A stretch of 64,000 nt of DNA from Parascedosporium putredinis (Eukaryota; Ascomycota; Sordariomycetes; Microascales; Microascaceae): NCBI GenBank assembly GCA_949357655.1, contig CASHTG010000017.1:992001-1056000 (forward strand). Reading direction: 5' to 3'. Positions 12,136 through 23,673 of the stretch are shown here, in pieces; the stretch's first letter is position 1; each line of letters starts with the position of its first letter. Below the pieces are notes generated by a model that worked only from the letters and a program-made list of their open reading frames with translations, had not been told where the DNA came from and made no database searches. Both the position numbers and the translations under genes were made by a program.

Positions 12136-13895
12136 CAGCCGGGTCAAACTCTTGCACCACCCTGGCCACAACCAGTATCCCCCTCTCGCAAACCCTCCCT
12201 TCCTTTCCCCCAACCCCTTTTTTCGTGCCTCACAGTTTTGGCCTGCTGTGCTTTGGCACAATTCCTAGGCCAGCTCTTCCCTTACCCATGCCCTTTCAAA
12301 CAAACACGGTCTAGCTTTCTTAGCGTGCCGCTACTTTCCTAGGATTCCGAACTCTCCAGCTTCCAGAGAAATAGGACTCCAGAGCTTGTTTAACGTCGAT
12401 GCTAAAGAGGAGCTTGAGACGAGCTCTCGCACAAGGTAGGTGTTCATGTAGGTCAGCGTACTAACCCTCCGACCCTCTCCCCATCGTTGGCGGACGTCAT
12501 AGGCCGACGTGGTTTCAACTCTCTCAGGCCATGATGGCTCTAGAAACGATATTCCCTTCTACGGCGGTCCCGGGGCGTACTACCATCGCCACGTATCTAG
12601 CCCATATCGAATGATGGGAATAGCCGGGGAAGCCTCGACCTAGAAATGCATTCAAGTCCTATAGTGCTGGTAGCTGCCGGTACACGACACACTCACATCC
12701 CATGTTGTATTCTTAACGATTCTGTTCTTCACGGCGTTTAATGGAAGGACGAGCTTAACTCGATCAGGTCTAAAAGTCAGCGCAAACTTTCCACGTTGCG
12801 CGGCTCCGAGCGAAATGGCAGGCCCGTCGGAGTTTGGTCGTCTTCTTTTTTCTTTTTCCTCCCTCTTCATCCTTATCGATCTATTCTTTTGACGGCACTT
12901 TTACATTTGCTTTTTTAGGCTTGGGAAGAATTTGGTATAGAGGCAGCGCTGTGAATGGTACCCGCTATCCGGACACAGCCATTTACTTAGTCAAGACGAT
13001 TCTGGCAACATTTAGTTTCATTCTTTCTCATTCTCCCAATCGCTCTAGGCGACGCACCCAAGCTTGTGCCGCCCCGTTCAAGTGACTTGGAAAGAGATGC
13101 GCCTATCGAACACGACCGCATCAGTCCTCGTAAATCTGCATTTCGAAGAGCTTCATTCACGAAGCTGCTATCCTCATATTAGCGCTCTTTAGGAAGACGT
13201 CTGTCAGGAAGCAATAGGTCGTGCAGATAAATCGAGAGCACACCCAATCTCGAGCGGGTGACGTTTACTGAGACATTGTCATAATTACCGAGGCACTGGC
13301 CTGGCATTCGCAATACGTGCGCCGCTAATACAACATGTCGTACCTGATGATCCTCCATTGCTTAATGCGGGCTGGTCAAAACTATGGGATTGATGGAGTC
13401 CTTGATAAAAAGTTAAGGGTCTAGCCCGCCCCGCTTTACCAGTTCGTCTGCCCTCGATATCAATGAACCATCTTTCCGACTTTCGTGTCAGTGCTCGCTC
13501 GGTGGGCTTGCTTGGTGCACTGGCGCCAGGGGTGGCGCGGCTATTATTATCAGGCCACGACGACGACGTGAATATCACGTTGGTAGGAGGGCTGGCCGCT
13601 CGATGGAATGGGAGGCACTTGTTCCTAACCTGCCGTGTGCGTTCTTGCTTTTCCGGTATGGATCGCCCCAAGGTGGCCCAGAAGCGGATCGGTTGATGAT
13701 GCCACTGGCCAGCTTCTCGCGGGAACCCCTGACCCCTTGCAGGACCCATCATTGATCGTGGGACCAAGCTTGCGTGGCCCATTGTATTAGTTGGAAAAAG
13801 CTTTCCCTCCCATCTACGGTGTGAACCACTATTCTTGATCGTTCTCCGATTTTGCATGCGCTCGATAAGATAGATCAGGAAGAGGGAAGAGAGAC

Positions 13896-13917
13896 AAAAA
13901 AAAAAAAAAAAAAAAAA
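13896..13917. repeat. A22 homopolymer
   Basis: A run of 22 consecutive A on the + strand. It might be a simple slippage tract or the tail of an old retroposed copy; I see no source gene or target-site duplication around it. Confidence 0.85.
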
Positions 13918-14883
13918 TTGGGAGTGAGGAAGAGGGGCCCTTGGGTGATTTCGAAGTTCTCTTTCTTCAATCAACCCCTTGCGAGAAACGAAAAATCGAA
14001 TACCCGAAATAATAATAGACTTTGCACGAAACAAACCAAAAAGAGAAAAAAAAAAAGAAACGCTCATTAACTTCATCCTCATGTCTTTTGGGATATCTTG
14101 TTTCAAACTTGGAGACATTGGTTGATGACGGGTGGGCCCTTTGTACCAACCCGCCTACGGGAGCCAAGAAGGGCCTATGAATGCTCAATTGATTGATCCA
14201 TTGGTTTTAGCGTGCTCGTAATACTACGCCAACACGCCTAGCTACTAGATGGACAAGACTTCGCTGGGAGGGAACCCTTTGATACTGACGAGAAGGTCGC
14301 TGAGGACAGGTGCTTGTTGATTGTGCAGTGAAGTGCGGCGGTGGCGGAAAACAGACGAAGGGACCGACTGGCGGTTCTCAATTAGCTATCTGGCAGGAAT
14401 TAAGAGACGACCATTTACGAGCCGCTTTCAGCGCGAGGCAAGGAGGAACGGACGAGTAGAGCTCGAGATCGGGTCTATTGGGGGCGGGGGTGCCTAGGCC
14501 GGTGGCTGAGTTGAGGGCTCAAATTCTTTTAGTCTGAGAAACGGGGTCACCGAAACTCGTACTGGAGGTGTTAGGCCTCGAGTATTACAGGCCGGATGTA
14601 GCTACATTTTCCAGCCATCTCTGCCGTATGGTGGATGGATCGAATAGTGGATGTTGCCACATGTGCTGACTTTGGGTTATTGGAGTCTCGATTCGGGTCG
14701 CGCCAAGAGCGACTGAGGCATGTGAGGCCTACACGTTAGAATTCATTCGTTTAAATTGCAAGGAGACAGTGAATGTCTCTTTACAGCGTGTGGGAGAGGA
14801 CACAGCGACTTGACCCGTGTTTGACGGGCCTACTTGTAATAATAATACAACTACTTGTGTTGATCCAGATCAATCGATGTGAG

Positions 14884-14928
14884 CCCCATCAGCTTCCCCA
14901 TCAGCGTCTCCATCAGCGTCCCATCAGT
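14884..14928. repeat. CCATCAGC direct repeats
   Basis: Four imperfect direct copies of a 10-12 base unit with the core CCATCAGC stand side by side. They lie in non-coding DNA about 940 bp upstream of the NIPA gene start. No function can be read from them. Confidence 0.75.
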
Positions 14929-15868
14929 TGAGCCACTGGGGCCATGCCGTTGATGAGATTGATCCACGCCCCTCGGAGGTGCTCAAGCTAGTTTTACCTC
15001 AATAGACAGTCGACCCTGACGTTCTGGGCATTTGGTGTGCTTCAGGAGTTGGACATCGAGCCGCAGGGGGTGACCCTGAAACCGATGTATTCCTGAACCC
15101 CTTCAAATAGCGCAAGGTACTTTGCCGATGTGGGGCCCAGGAACCTCCTTCGGTAGTGTTCTCAAGACTCGACACACAAAACGAACAATCAATTTCTTCC
15201 CCATTGAGACTAGCGCTCCGATCATGCATCTTGACAGGTGTGGGCAATTGCATAGGCAGCAAAATTCCTCCAGCTCAGCCAATGAATCTCAGGCGACATG
15301 TGAGCAAGGAAGGGGCTGGAGGGAGGATGAGCTGGACGTTTCCGTGCAGTGTCCGTTTCCCTCGAGGTACCTCGTGTACCGTTGTTTCCAGCTCTCCACG
15401 CAATACCTGTACTCTTTTACCCACGAAACAGAGACCCTGCGACTCCCCTTCACGCAATCGCCAACACACCTCGTCCTTCGCTCTCCGAAAGGCCACCATT
15501 CCGACCTCCGACCTCAACTCCCTTTGGCCAACACAATAGCGGTCGCCACCGCCCTCGAACCCTTGACTATCATCGATAGACGACTCTCGACGCCTAATAC
15601 ACCATTACCGATGTATTGACCGAGCGACGAACGTGCTTCATCTGCCCTTTCTCGTCCCTTCCTCGCTGTGTCCAGTCGTCCAAACGGCCCCGTTAAGCCT
15701 CTTGCCTCGCCCGGCGCGAGCCTGCAACTCAGTTACCCTCCCGAGCCCACTGTTCGCGCAAGCCAACCGCTGCGTATCTCCTAAGAGGCCATCCTTCTTA
15801 GGACGATAACTTTACACTTTCGTTTTGCACTTCCCGCTATCCACCGGAGAGTCGACCATTCGTTCAAG

Positions 15869-17573
15869 ATGATGCTCGAGGAGAAGTATGTGGTGCCCCG
15901 TTGGGCTGGGGGAGCATGGAAAGCAAGCAACGTGCCTTGGTCTCCTCCCGGCTACCAACCTGTGCTCTGTAGACCCGGTGACTGACTCGATACCCAACAG
16001 ATATATCGGCCTGGGGTTGGCCATGACCTCTAGTTTAGCCATCGGTAAGCATTTGCGCCTAGCTGTGGTAACGGAAAATGTATTCTAATAGGTTGCGATA
16101 TAGGCACCAGTTTTGTGATCACGAAAAAGGTACGCACCGTCAAGTCAAGCTCTCTGAAGCGCACCGATCTCGCCACCTGCGCCTTGGCCCGTGATGCCGT
16201 GGCGCTCCCACCTTTCCATGCTAACTCGACGCCTTTTGCGATAGGGTCTACAAGATGCTGAAAAACGACACGGCTTTGAAGGAGAAGGCTTTGTCTATCT
16301 GCGGAGCCCTATTTGGTGGGCGGGTATTGCTACCCGTAAGTTTATCTCTCGGCCTCTCCCGTGCCGCAGTCGCATTCTAACCGCCTTATTCTCCTCACTG
16401 TAGTGGGCATCGGCGAAGTCTGCAATTTTGCCGCCTACGCTTTCGCACCTGCCATCCTGGTTACGCCTCTCGGTGCCTTGAGTGTGCTCATTGGCGCTGT
16501 TCTCGGTTCCTACTTCCTGCAGGAGGAGCTTGGTATCCTCGGCAAGCTTGGTAGTGCGATTTGCCTCATCGGCACCGTCATCATTGTTCTCCACGCACCA
16601 CCCGACGAAGAGATCGAGACCATCGATCAGATTTTAGACTATGCCATTCAACCAGGTAAGTCCTAGTTCTTCCTAAACTAGCCTAGCGATGGCTGGGCCT
16701 ATTCTTTGGCAACTGCTAAACATGTCGACTTGCTAGGTTTCCTTCTATATGCCATCGTCGTCGCCGCATTTGCTATTGTAATGATTTACAAGATTGCTCC
16801 TGTCCACGGAAAGAAGAATGCGCTCATCTTCCTTTCCATCTGCTCCACCGTCGGCTCCGTTTCCGTCATGGCCGTTAAGGCCTTCGGCATTGCCTTGAAG
16901 CTCACCATGGCCGGCAACAACCAGTTCTCGCACCCTTCAACTTATGTCTTCCTGCTCTTGACAATTGTCTGTATTGTCACTCAGATGAATTACTTTAACA
17001 AAGCTCTTGCCTGCTTCCCCGCTAATATGTAAGTGTGTTTGCCACTTGGAGATGAAGGATATGCTACTGACAACTTTTTCCGACAGTGTCAACCCTCTGT
17101 ACTATGTCACTTTCACGACCGCAACGCTTTGCGCCTCTTTCATCCTCTTTGGTGGCTTCAACACGTCCGATGCCGTCACGATTATCTCCCTTCTGAGCGG
17201 CTTTCTGGTCACATTTGCCGGTGTATATTTGTTGAATCTTTCGCGCGGCGACCCCAACGGCCACAAGTTGGTCAACGGGCGCCCAAGCATGGATGTTTCG
17301 GGTACCGACATGATCTCAAGCATCCAGACCCGTCTGAGCATGCAGTCTCGGAGAAGTTTCGATCCTCACCGTCGCCTCAGCGTCAACAGCCTGCATGGAG
17401 ACCGAGAGGGCCTTATGAGGGGTTATGACGAGGAGTCCGGCGCATTTGGTCTCACCGAGCTTGCCGAGGAGAGCGATGAGGATGATATTGGCCGTCCCAT
17501 GCAATCTACCAATGGTCGTAAAGGCGGCTACGGCAACTCGATAGAGCTTCAGGAACGCAAGTCCGACTCATGA
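15869..17573 (+). CDS. NIPA-type magnesium transporter (DUF803)
   Basis: Polytopic membrane protein of the NIPA family in the drug/metabolite transporter superfamily, expected to move Mg2+ at the plasma membrane or endosomes. Seven exons join cleanly to 402 residues: 15869-15885, 16001-16044, 16104-16129, 16245-16335, 16404-16655, 16737-17028 and 17087-17573. The first three are tiny (17, 44 and 26 bases) and carry MMLEEKYIGLGLAMTSSLAIG and TSFVITKKGL, the usual first transmembrane helix and loop. Family wording follows: VCNFAAYAFAPAILVTPLGALSVL, YFLQEELGILGKLG, IVLHAPPDEEI, TQMNYFNKAL and VNPLYYVTFT, with about nine hydrophobic helices. The last 90 residues are a hydrophilic cytosolic tail rich in S and acidic residues, with possible phosphorylation sites (SMQSRRSFDPHRRLS). 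Start could also be the second ATG at 15872. No frame breaks. Confidence 0.93.
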
Positions 17574-18889
17574 TAATTGTCACTTGCTCCCTGTTGCTTC
17601 TTTTTCTTGGCCATGAACAATTTCTTAACTGGGACGATTTCCAGCTCAAAAACATGTTGGATGTCCTTCTCTTCATTCCCCCTTTGGCGACCAGATCTTA
17701 TACGGGTCGCCCTCCTTCTATCCTCTCTTGAAGATGGCATTTTGCTATCTTGTCTTTTTTTTTTTTTTTTCGACGAAAACATGTGCAAAATGACATGAGG
17801 TCCCCCTTTACCCCCTTTTCTGGGGCACCGAATGGATGAAATGGATCGGGTTTATTCTGCATCTATAGGGAGGATTTTGGTGACGGAGATAATATGGTTG
17901 GCGTCCGAGACTACCAAGGGGAGGTGCTTTCTCTTGACCATGCGGGGCGGGTGGTTTGTCTGATCACGAAACAAACGCATCTTTGCGTTTATCTGCCTTG
18001 CTCATCACCTCTTGTCACCGAGAGCTATGGGAAGCTGCAGAATTTGCACATCTTGATCTTGCGCGCGCAAAGGCATACTCATACATTTCCAGCACCGAGC
18101 ATTCTAGCTTGACGGGCGAATCGGGGCGGGCGGCATCCGGCGTTTAATGGAGTATGACACATGGAAGGCGGTGTCGAAGGTTCTCCTTCCTAGGACTGAC
18201 ATGTTGGGCTTTTATTTTTTTCTTCTTTTTTTTTTTGTTCTTTCTCTCTCTCTGGTATTGGTCCCCTGTATCTCCCTTGGGAAGTAGGTGGCTTGGGCGC
18301 GCCTCTACGCATTCCTCTCAAGTGTGTTTCAATGCCTCCATGATATCCATCATCAGGCTTTCTACAGCAGCATCACGGTCCCGGGGTATACTATCAATAT
18401 ATGCAACTGGAGCTGGTGCTTGGCGATGCTTGGGTAGGATAGTAGTATGTACGATTATTTTGAAATAGACACAGAACTGTGGACTTGCCATCACTCTCTC
18501 TCCCCATAAACCCTTGGATGATATACAAGATTGAACCTGGCCTCGCCGAGACCAACGGACCACATGATGCCCCCTTTTCTGGGTGGTGCCGACAACTCTA
18601 CAAACGACTCGCGAGATTTTGCTGGCACTTGAGTGGGAAGACGGAGGATTTACGAAGACAGATTTCATTCAAGCCGTGAATCCCAGGCTCTTCTTTGCTA
18701 CCTCGAGTGTATAGTTTTTGTGTATCATTACACGGCAAAGAAACGTTTCATTCCCCCTTTCCTTCTCCGAGATGCAATGAGGGAGAACATATAAAAAAGA
18801 ACAATGTCACTTGAGACGCCGTTGTACGAAAGCACCACAGTAGACCGAGTTCTGGTAATGTCTTCCGAACCCAACCAAATTTTTTTCGT
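17574..18889. other. Intergenic region, NIPA gene to rps3 locus
   Basis: About 1.3 kb without a recognisable gene. It should contain the NIPA 3' UTR and, at its right end, the rps3 3' flank. It has T-rich tracts including a T16 run at about 17755-17770 and another near 18226-18236. Confidence 0.5.
17755..17770. repeat. T16 homopolymer
   Basis: Sixteen consecutive T on the + strand about 180 bp after the NIPA stop, probably in or just past its 3' UTR. Confidence 0.8.
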
Positions 18890-19228
18890 TTAGCTCTTGG
18901 TCATCAGTACCATCTGGACCTGTCCATACGCTTTACATGTCCCCCCTCCCATGCTCCAGTGGTTCTCGGCAGAACCAGGGTGCTCATAGTTGTACTGTCC
19001 ACCGTAGGGAAGCTGCTGGTGATAATGATGTTCCCCACCATAGTCAGCCTGCTCGCCATAATGGACAGCGGCATTAGGAGCAAACAGAACATAAGGTGGC
19101 TGGCTGTGATAACCCATAGGCTGCTGGTAATAAACCCCGTCTCCAACACTAGGACCAGGAGCTGCGATAGGAGGGTGGTTGACAGTTTCTTCGTGGACAG
19201 GACGACGGCTCTCCTCAGCTTGGCTATT
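18890..19228 (-). other. Open stretch in frame after the rps3 stop codon
   Basis: Directly after the rps3 TAG (19229-19231) the same frame stays open for 112 codons to a TAA at 18890-18892. The translation starts NSQAEESRRPVHEE and then becomes rich in Y, H, Q, G and P: GVYYQQPMGYHSQPPY, GEQADYGGEHHYHQQLPYGG, NYEHPGS. This composition looks more like a disordered protein tail than random sequence, but its third codon positions lack the strong bias of rps3 itself, and a second frame is also open over much of it. It may be a stop-readthrough or splice-variant extension, a separate small gene starting at ATG 19117 (75 residues), or chance in the 3' UTR. Confidence 0.35.
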
Positions 19229-20217
19229 CTATTGCTCAGCCGCGGGGGCCTCCTCGCTCTCCTCCTGCTGCGCCCTCTGGGCTTCCTGGGCAGCCTGGAG
19301 CTGAGCAGCCTTCGCGCCGTAGTCGACCGAGGCAGGTTGAAGAATGGCCTGCTCCTCCTTGGGCTCGATAATGGTGACGGAATCGGGGAGGGTCTTCTGG
19401 GGACCAGTCTTGCCCTCGGGGTCGGAGCCCCTCATGATCTTGACCTTGATACCCAAGACACCCTGTCGGAGGAGTACGTGGCGGGTGGCGCTGTCAATGA
19501 AGTCGAGAGCGGGCTGACCGGAGTGGATCATGAAGCCGTCGGTGAACTTCATGGACTTGGCACGAGCAGCACGGAGCTTACCCGAGACGACAACCTCGCA
19601 ACCCTTGGCACCAGACTCCATAATGAAGCGGAGGACACCATAGCAGGCACGACGGACGGCGAGACCGTTGAGGAGCTTGTATCGGAGAGACTCGCACTGA
19701 GCGACGGCGGAGAGACCGCGGTTCTGGACCTTGGCGGCGTAGAGAGAGACCGAGTTCTCGGGGAACTTGAATCGCTTCTGGATGAGCGAGGTGAGCTCAC
19801 GGATGCGGCGACCCTGCTCACCGAGAACCTCTTGGGTGTGGGTGGCTCGGATGATGATATCGGTGACGGTGGGGGTGACGCGGACTTCGACACCAGAGTA
19901 ACCCTCCTCGGCAAGCTCACGCTGGAAGAACTCGTTGAGCTCGGCGTAGAAGACGCCGTCGGCGACGAACTTCCTGCGCTTAGAACTGTAATATGGGCGA
20001 AAAAGATTGACTGTCAGCAGACATCCCACGGACTTGAAAAAAATCATTTCCACCCCAGCGGCCACGAAACTGAAACGGAGAGCATTGTTGATGCGGTACA
20101 CTTCATCGGCGGGCGAGAACTGGAAGGTGGTTGTTCGTGGGGTTCGCGCCGGCGGGGATCAATGGAGGGGCAGAACAGGATTGATACTCACATCTGAGTT
20201 CCTGGGACGGGGGACAT
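19229..20217 (-). CDS. rps3: 40S ribosomal protein uS3
   Basis: Ribosomal protein at the mRNA entry site of the 40S subunit; the family also has DNA-repair-related side activities. Two exons, 20192-20217 and 19229-19985, give 260 residues without breaks. The start is MSPVPGTQ, then the exon junction inside ISKRRKFVADGVFYAELNEFF, the canonical N-terminus. The KH domain contains TPTVTDIIIRATHTQEVLG and GRRIRELTSLIQKRF; the C-terminal domain has GCEVVVSGKLRAARAKSMKF, FIDSATRHVLLRQGVLGIKVKIM. The tail is rich in A, Q and E, as usual. Codons are strongly biased, as expected for a highly expressed gene, and this bias creates a long spurious open frame on the opposite strand. The 206 bp first intron is longer than most here. 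Confidence 0.98.
19986..20191 (-). other. rps3 intron 1 with weak box C/D-like elements
   Basis: The intron is GTGAGT...ACAG. It contains CCGATGAAG (minus strand, 20109-20101), one base off a C box, and CTGA (20017-20014), a D box, about 90 bases apart, with an ATGAT element between. The vertebrate RPS3 gene hosts the snoRNA U15 in introns. I see no clear terminal stem, so a snoRNA here is only a possibility. Confidence 0.2.
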
Positions 20218-21047
20218 CTTGGGCGATATGAGGCGTCTCGCTGAGGGTGTTGTGGGACGGGAGGTTGAAGGAGGTGGGATGTAGGAGAAAAAAATGTGGG
20301 ATTTGGATGAGATGCCAGCACAAGATGTCAGTGGTCGATTTTCGGCAACGTCGAGAATCGTGGACTGGGGCTCTTGCAGAACGTCCCTTCTTCGACTAGC
20401 AGCACCAATTTCTGGTGTGGGCGGAAAATCGGTGGAAAGCCCTAAAGGCCGATTCCTGAAGAGACTTGGTCTGTGCACGGACTCTGGTTCGTTGCAAAAG
20501 CATCCAGATATGAGCATGTTTAGCCGATTATTCCCCGAAACCAGCCATCCCGTCAACGTCATCCCATTGGATGCACTTTCCAAGCTGGCCAACATGAGGG
20601 GCAGGCACAGAAGACGACCTGGATCGCGGGGCACCTGGTGCTTCTCTCACTTCAAGAACGTGTCGGCAGGTTCGCAACTAGGTTCGCTACCACCGTCTTT
20701 ACAGGTGGCCAAGTCGCTTCAACTCATATCCGAAGCACCACCCCTTTGAAAGCCACTTGCTTCAATAGTGATGAAGAGAAATTTCTCAATCCAATCCTCA
20801 TCTGTTAACTTCGTATACCTTTCAAAATCTTAGACCAGGGGCCCGACACACCCGGCCTTCATCCGCTTCCCTTAACACCGCGCGCATTCCATAATACGAT
20901 TAGCATAGAGTAGGGCCTATCAATAACACGGCTCTTCGGACCCCTGTCCTTACGCTTGGCTGCGGTACTGTTTCTAGAGTCGCTCTATGCCTAGAGGGCC
21001 AGGGCCCTGATCTATCGTATACAAGCCTTCGGGGCGTGTGCTTGGTC
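20218..21047. promoter_or_regulatory. Divergent promoter region rps3 / ymr1
   Basis: The two genes start away from each other across 830 bp, so this stretch holds the rps3 promoter and leader and the ymr1 promoter. I could not identify a specific factor site. No gene is supported. Confidence 0.55.
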
Positions 21048-23673
21048 ATGGAGGCGAAGAAGGTAAACCTGACTGCTATCCCCGCAACTGCCTTGCCTGG
21101 GTGGAGTGCAATCGTGTGTGTTTCTAACCCTGTCGTCATCCTAGGTGTTTGAAAATGTCCAGGGCATCAGCGGCGGCCTCACTTCTACTGGGACACTCAG
21201 GTTGACGAATTTCCATCTCGTCTTCTGCGCCGCTCCCCACAGGACCAAATTCCTAAAGATGGTCCACCGCCTAGAGTTCGAGAATCCTGGATTACGTACC
21301 CAATTCTCTCTTACTGCGCATTTCGACCGACCCCGAGCTCGTCCGGCATCCCATCGTCGATCCGAATAAGGTGCAGGGACTTTACTTTTGTCACGTTCAA
21401 CTTCCAGGATGATAAACTAGCGCGTGAGGCTTTCGAGTTCATCCGCGCTCGTACTTGCAAGCTCGGTACTGTAGAAAAGCTATATGCCTTCAGCTATAAG
21501 CCCCTGAAGGTTGAAGAGGGTATCAATGGCTGGGAGCTGTATGACGCCAGGGCCGAATTTCGTCGTCAAGGCATTAGTGAAAAGTCTACTGAGAAAGGCT
21601 GGAGGGTTTCAACCATTAACCAGGATTATAAATTTTGCGACACCTATCCAGCGCTCTTAGTCGTCCCCTCGTCAATTTCCGATCTCACTCTCAAGTACGC
21701 CAAGGAGTTCCGATCCAGATACCGCATACCGGCGTTATCATACCTCCATCCTGTGAATGGCTGTACCATCCTCCGAAGCTCACAACCCCACGCTGGGATA
21801 ACTCGCAAGACCAATACGCAAGATGAAAAGCTCGTGTGTGCTGCTTTTGCTTCCAATATGCGTGGTGGTGTGACAGCCGACATGTCCCCACCGAGGCTTG
21901 TTAGCGAGCCAAGCACCGTCTCAGAGACACCAACAGATGGTAGTGCGCCGGATGATGCTAGCCTTCAGTCTGACGCTCCCGAGATGTACGATGCAAAGGA
22001 AAGCGTCTTATATATGGCGCGCAGCAGAGCAACCTAATCGTCGATGCACGCCCTACTATAAATGCCATCTTCAACCAAATGCAAGGACTCGGTTCCGAGA
22101 ATATGGAGGGCTACAAAAACTCACAGAAAGTTTTTCTCAACATTGATAACATCCACGTCATGCGTTCATCCCTTAACCAAGTAATTGAAGCGATCAAAGA
22201 CGCCGATATCTCGGCACTACCTCCGAATAGAGATCTCCTTGCGAAAAGTGGATGGATCAGGCACATCTTCCATGTTCTCTCGGGCTCCATACAGGTCGCG
22301 AAGCAGGTGGGGATCAATCACTCGCACGTCTTGATCCATTGCTCAGATGGCTGGGATCGCACAAGTCAACTCAGCGCCCTCGCGCAGATCATGCTTGACC
22401 CCTATTATCGCACCCTTGAAGGCTTTGTCGTTCTGGTGGAAAAGGACTGGCTCTCGTTTGGGCACATGTTCAGGCTCCGTTCGGGACACTTAAACCATGA
22501 GGATTGGTTTGCGGTACAGCGAGATGCCCTTGCCGGGTCTACCGTTCAGCCAGGCGAGAACGATGGTAGGGGTGATGCTCTCCAGAATGCCCTAGAGGGC
22601 GCTCGTCGGCTATTTGGCCAAGTTAAGCCCGATCCTCAGCTCGAAGCTATGACGGAGGCAGCGCCCGGCGAGGTGGTGGAAAGTGAGATGACGACCAAGA
22701 AAATGGTTAGCCCTGTTTTCCACCAGTTCCTCGATTGTGTTTACCAAATTCAGCGGCAATACCCGGATCGCTTTGAGTTCAATGAGCGTTTCCTCCGAAG
22801 GCTCTTATATCACCTCTACTCATGCCAGTATGGGACATTCCTCTATAACTCCGAGAAGCAGCGCCATGATGCCAAAGCCAAGAGCCGGACTTCTTCCGTA
22901 TGGGATTATTTCCTTTCACGAAGACCCGAGTTCACCAATCCGGACTTCACTTCTGCCATCGATGACCACGTTAAAGGCCGTGAGCGTTTATTGTTCCCCG
23001 ATATCAAAGAAATCCGCTGGTGGCATCAAGTGTTTAATCGTAGTGATGAGGAGATGAACGCAGCATTGGACGCAATGTCTGCGATGGAAACTGACCGCGC
23101 AACAATGGTTGCGAATCTTCAAGTACCATCTGACGCAACCATCCAAAGCAACAGTCAGCCAGCGACGCCTACGCGATCACTGAGCCCGAAACCCCTCCAA
23201 CTTTAGTTGCTAGCCAGTCAGCTCTCGACCCAATTGAGCCCCCGGGAATCTTTGACTGCCGAGGCCGCCATCCCCGCGCTCCACCGAAGCGCAAGCGCCG
23301 ATGCACCGGGCCCCTTTTCTACTATTCGTGACGGCATTGCCGGTCTCAAACTCCTTAATCCTCTGGGACGAGCTAGCGAGCCGTCAAACACGCCAGGACC
23401 AACGCAGCGCGAGCAGGAGATGCGGGAGATGACGTAGGGGTCATGTTTCCAAACGAGGGCCCATATGTGGTGACCGAACCCATTAGAATGATTCGGCCAC
23501 AGACACGTGACGACGAATTGAGCTTTTGTGATGCTGTTATGATCGAGTCCCCGACAACGCTGTATGATTCTTCCGAAGAAGGAGACTTAGACTTCCGGAG
23601 TTTGGAGACAAGTATATGCAGTGCCGGTGAATGCCTTAGAAACCTGCCTACTGGTGGTACCGAGAACCCTTAG
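21048..23673 (+). CDS. ymr1: Myotubularin-family phosphoinositide 3-phosphatase
   Basis: Lipid phosphatase that removes the 3-phosphate of PI3P, acting on endosomal and vacuolar membranes. Exon 1 is 21048-21062 (MEAKK); exon 2 starts at 21145 with VFENVQGISGGLTSTGTLRL, the PH-GRAM domain. The phosphatase domain follows: WRVSTINQDYKFCDTYPALLVVP, YRIPALSYLHPVNGC, LIVDARPTINA, FLNIDNIHVMR. The catalytic CX5R loop is HCSDGWDRTSQ at about 22340-22372, with the catalytic Cys, Asp and Arg all present. Frame breaks near 21255-21275 and 21985-22015 each need one extra base. The conserved part ends about 23130. A TAG at 23204-23206 closes the frame, but protein-like sequence (GPFSTIRDGIAGLKLLNPLGR, QREQEMREM) continues to 23435 and, in another frame, to 23673. 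I include it as a probable tail interrupted by further indels; 23206 is the conservative end. Confidence 0.88.

Larger units (their letters stand above)
12136..15868. other. Long gene-free stretch before the NIPA gene
   Basis: No conserved coding region is visible in 3.7 kb. A minus-strand open frame at 13285-14118 is rejected because a 22-base homopolymer feeds it a run of phenylalanines and it has no recognisable domain. The right part, about 15300-15868, is C/T-rich like a leader and probably belongs to the NIPA promoter and 5' UTR. It contains an A22 run and a short CCATCAGC repeat, listed separately. Confidence 0.5.

Noticed and set aside
13285..14118. 277-codon minus-strand open frame in the long intergenic region
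   Set aside because: A poly-A/T homopolymer supplies a run of Phe, the composition is random, and nothing is recognised.
18959..20197. 412-codon open frame on the + strand opposite rps3
   Set aside because: It is the mirror of the strongly codon-biased rps3 coding strand; such antisense frames are a known artefact and it has no domain.
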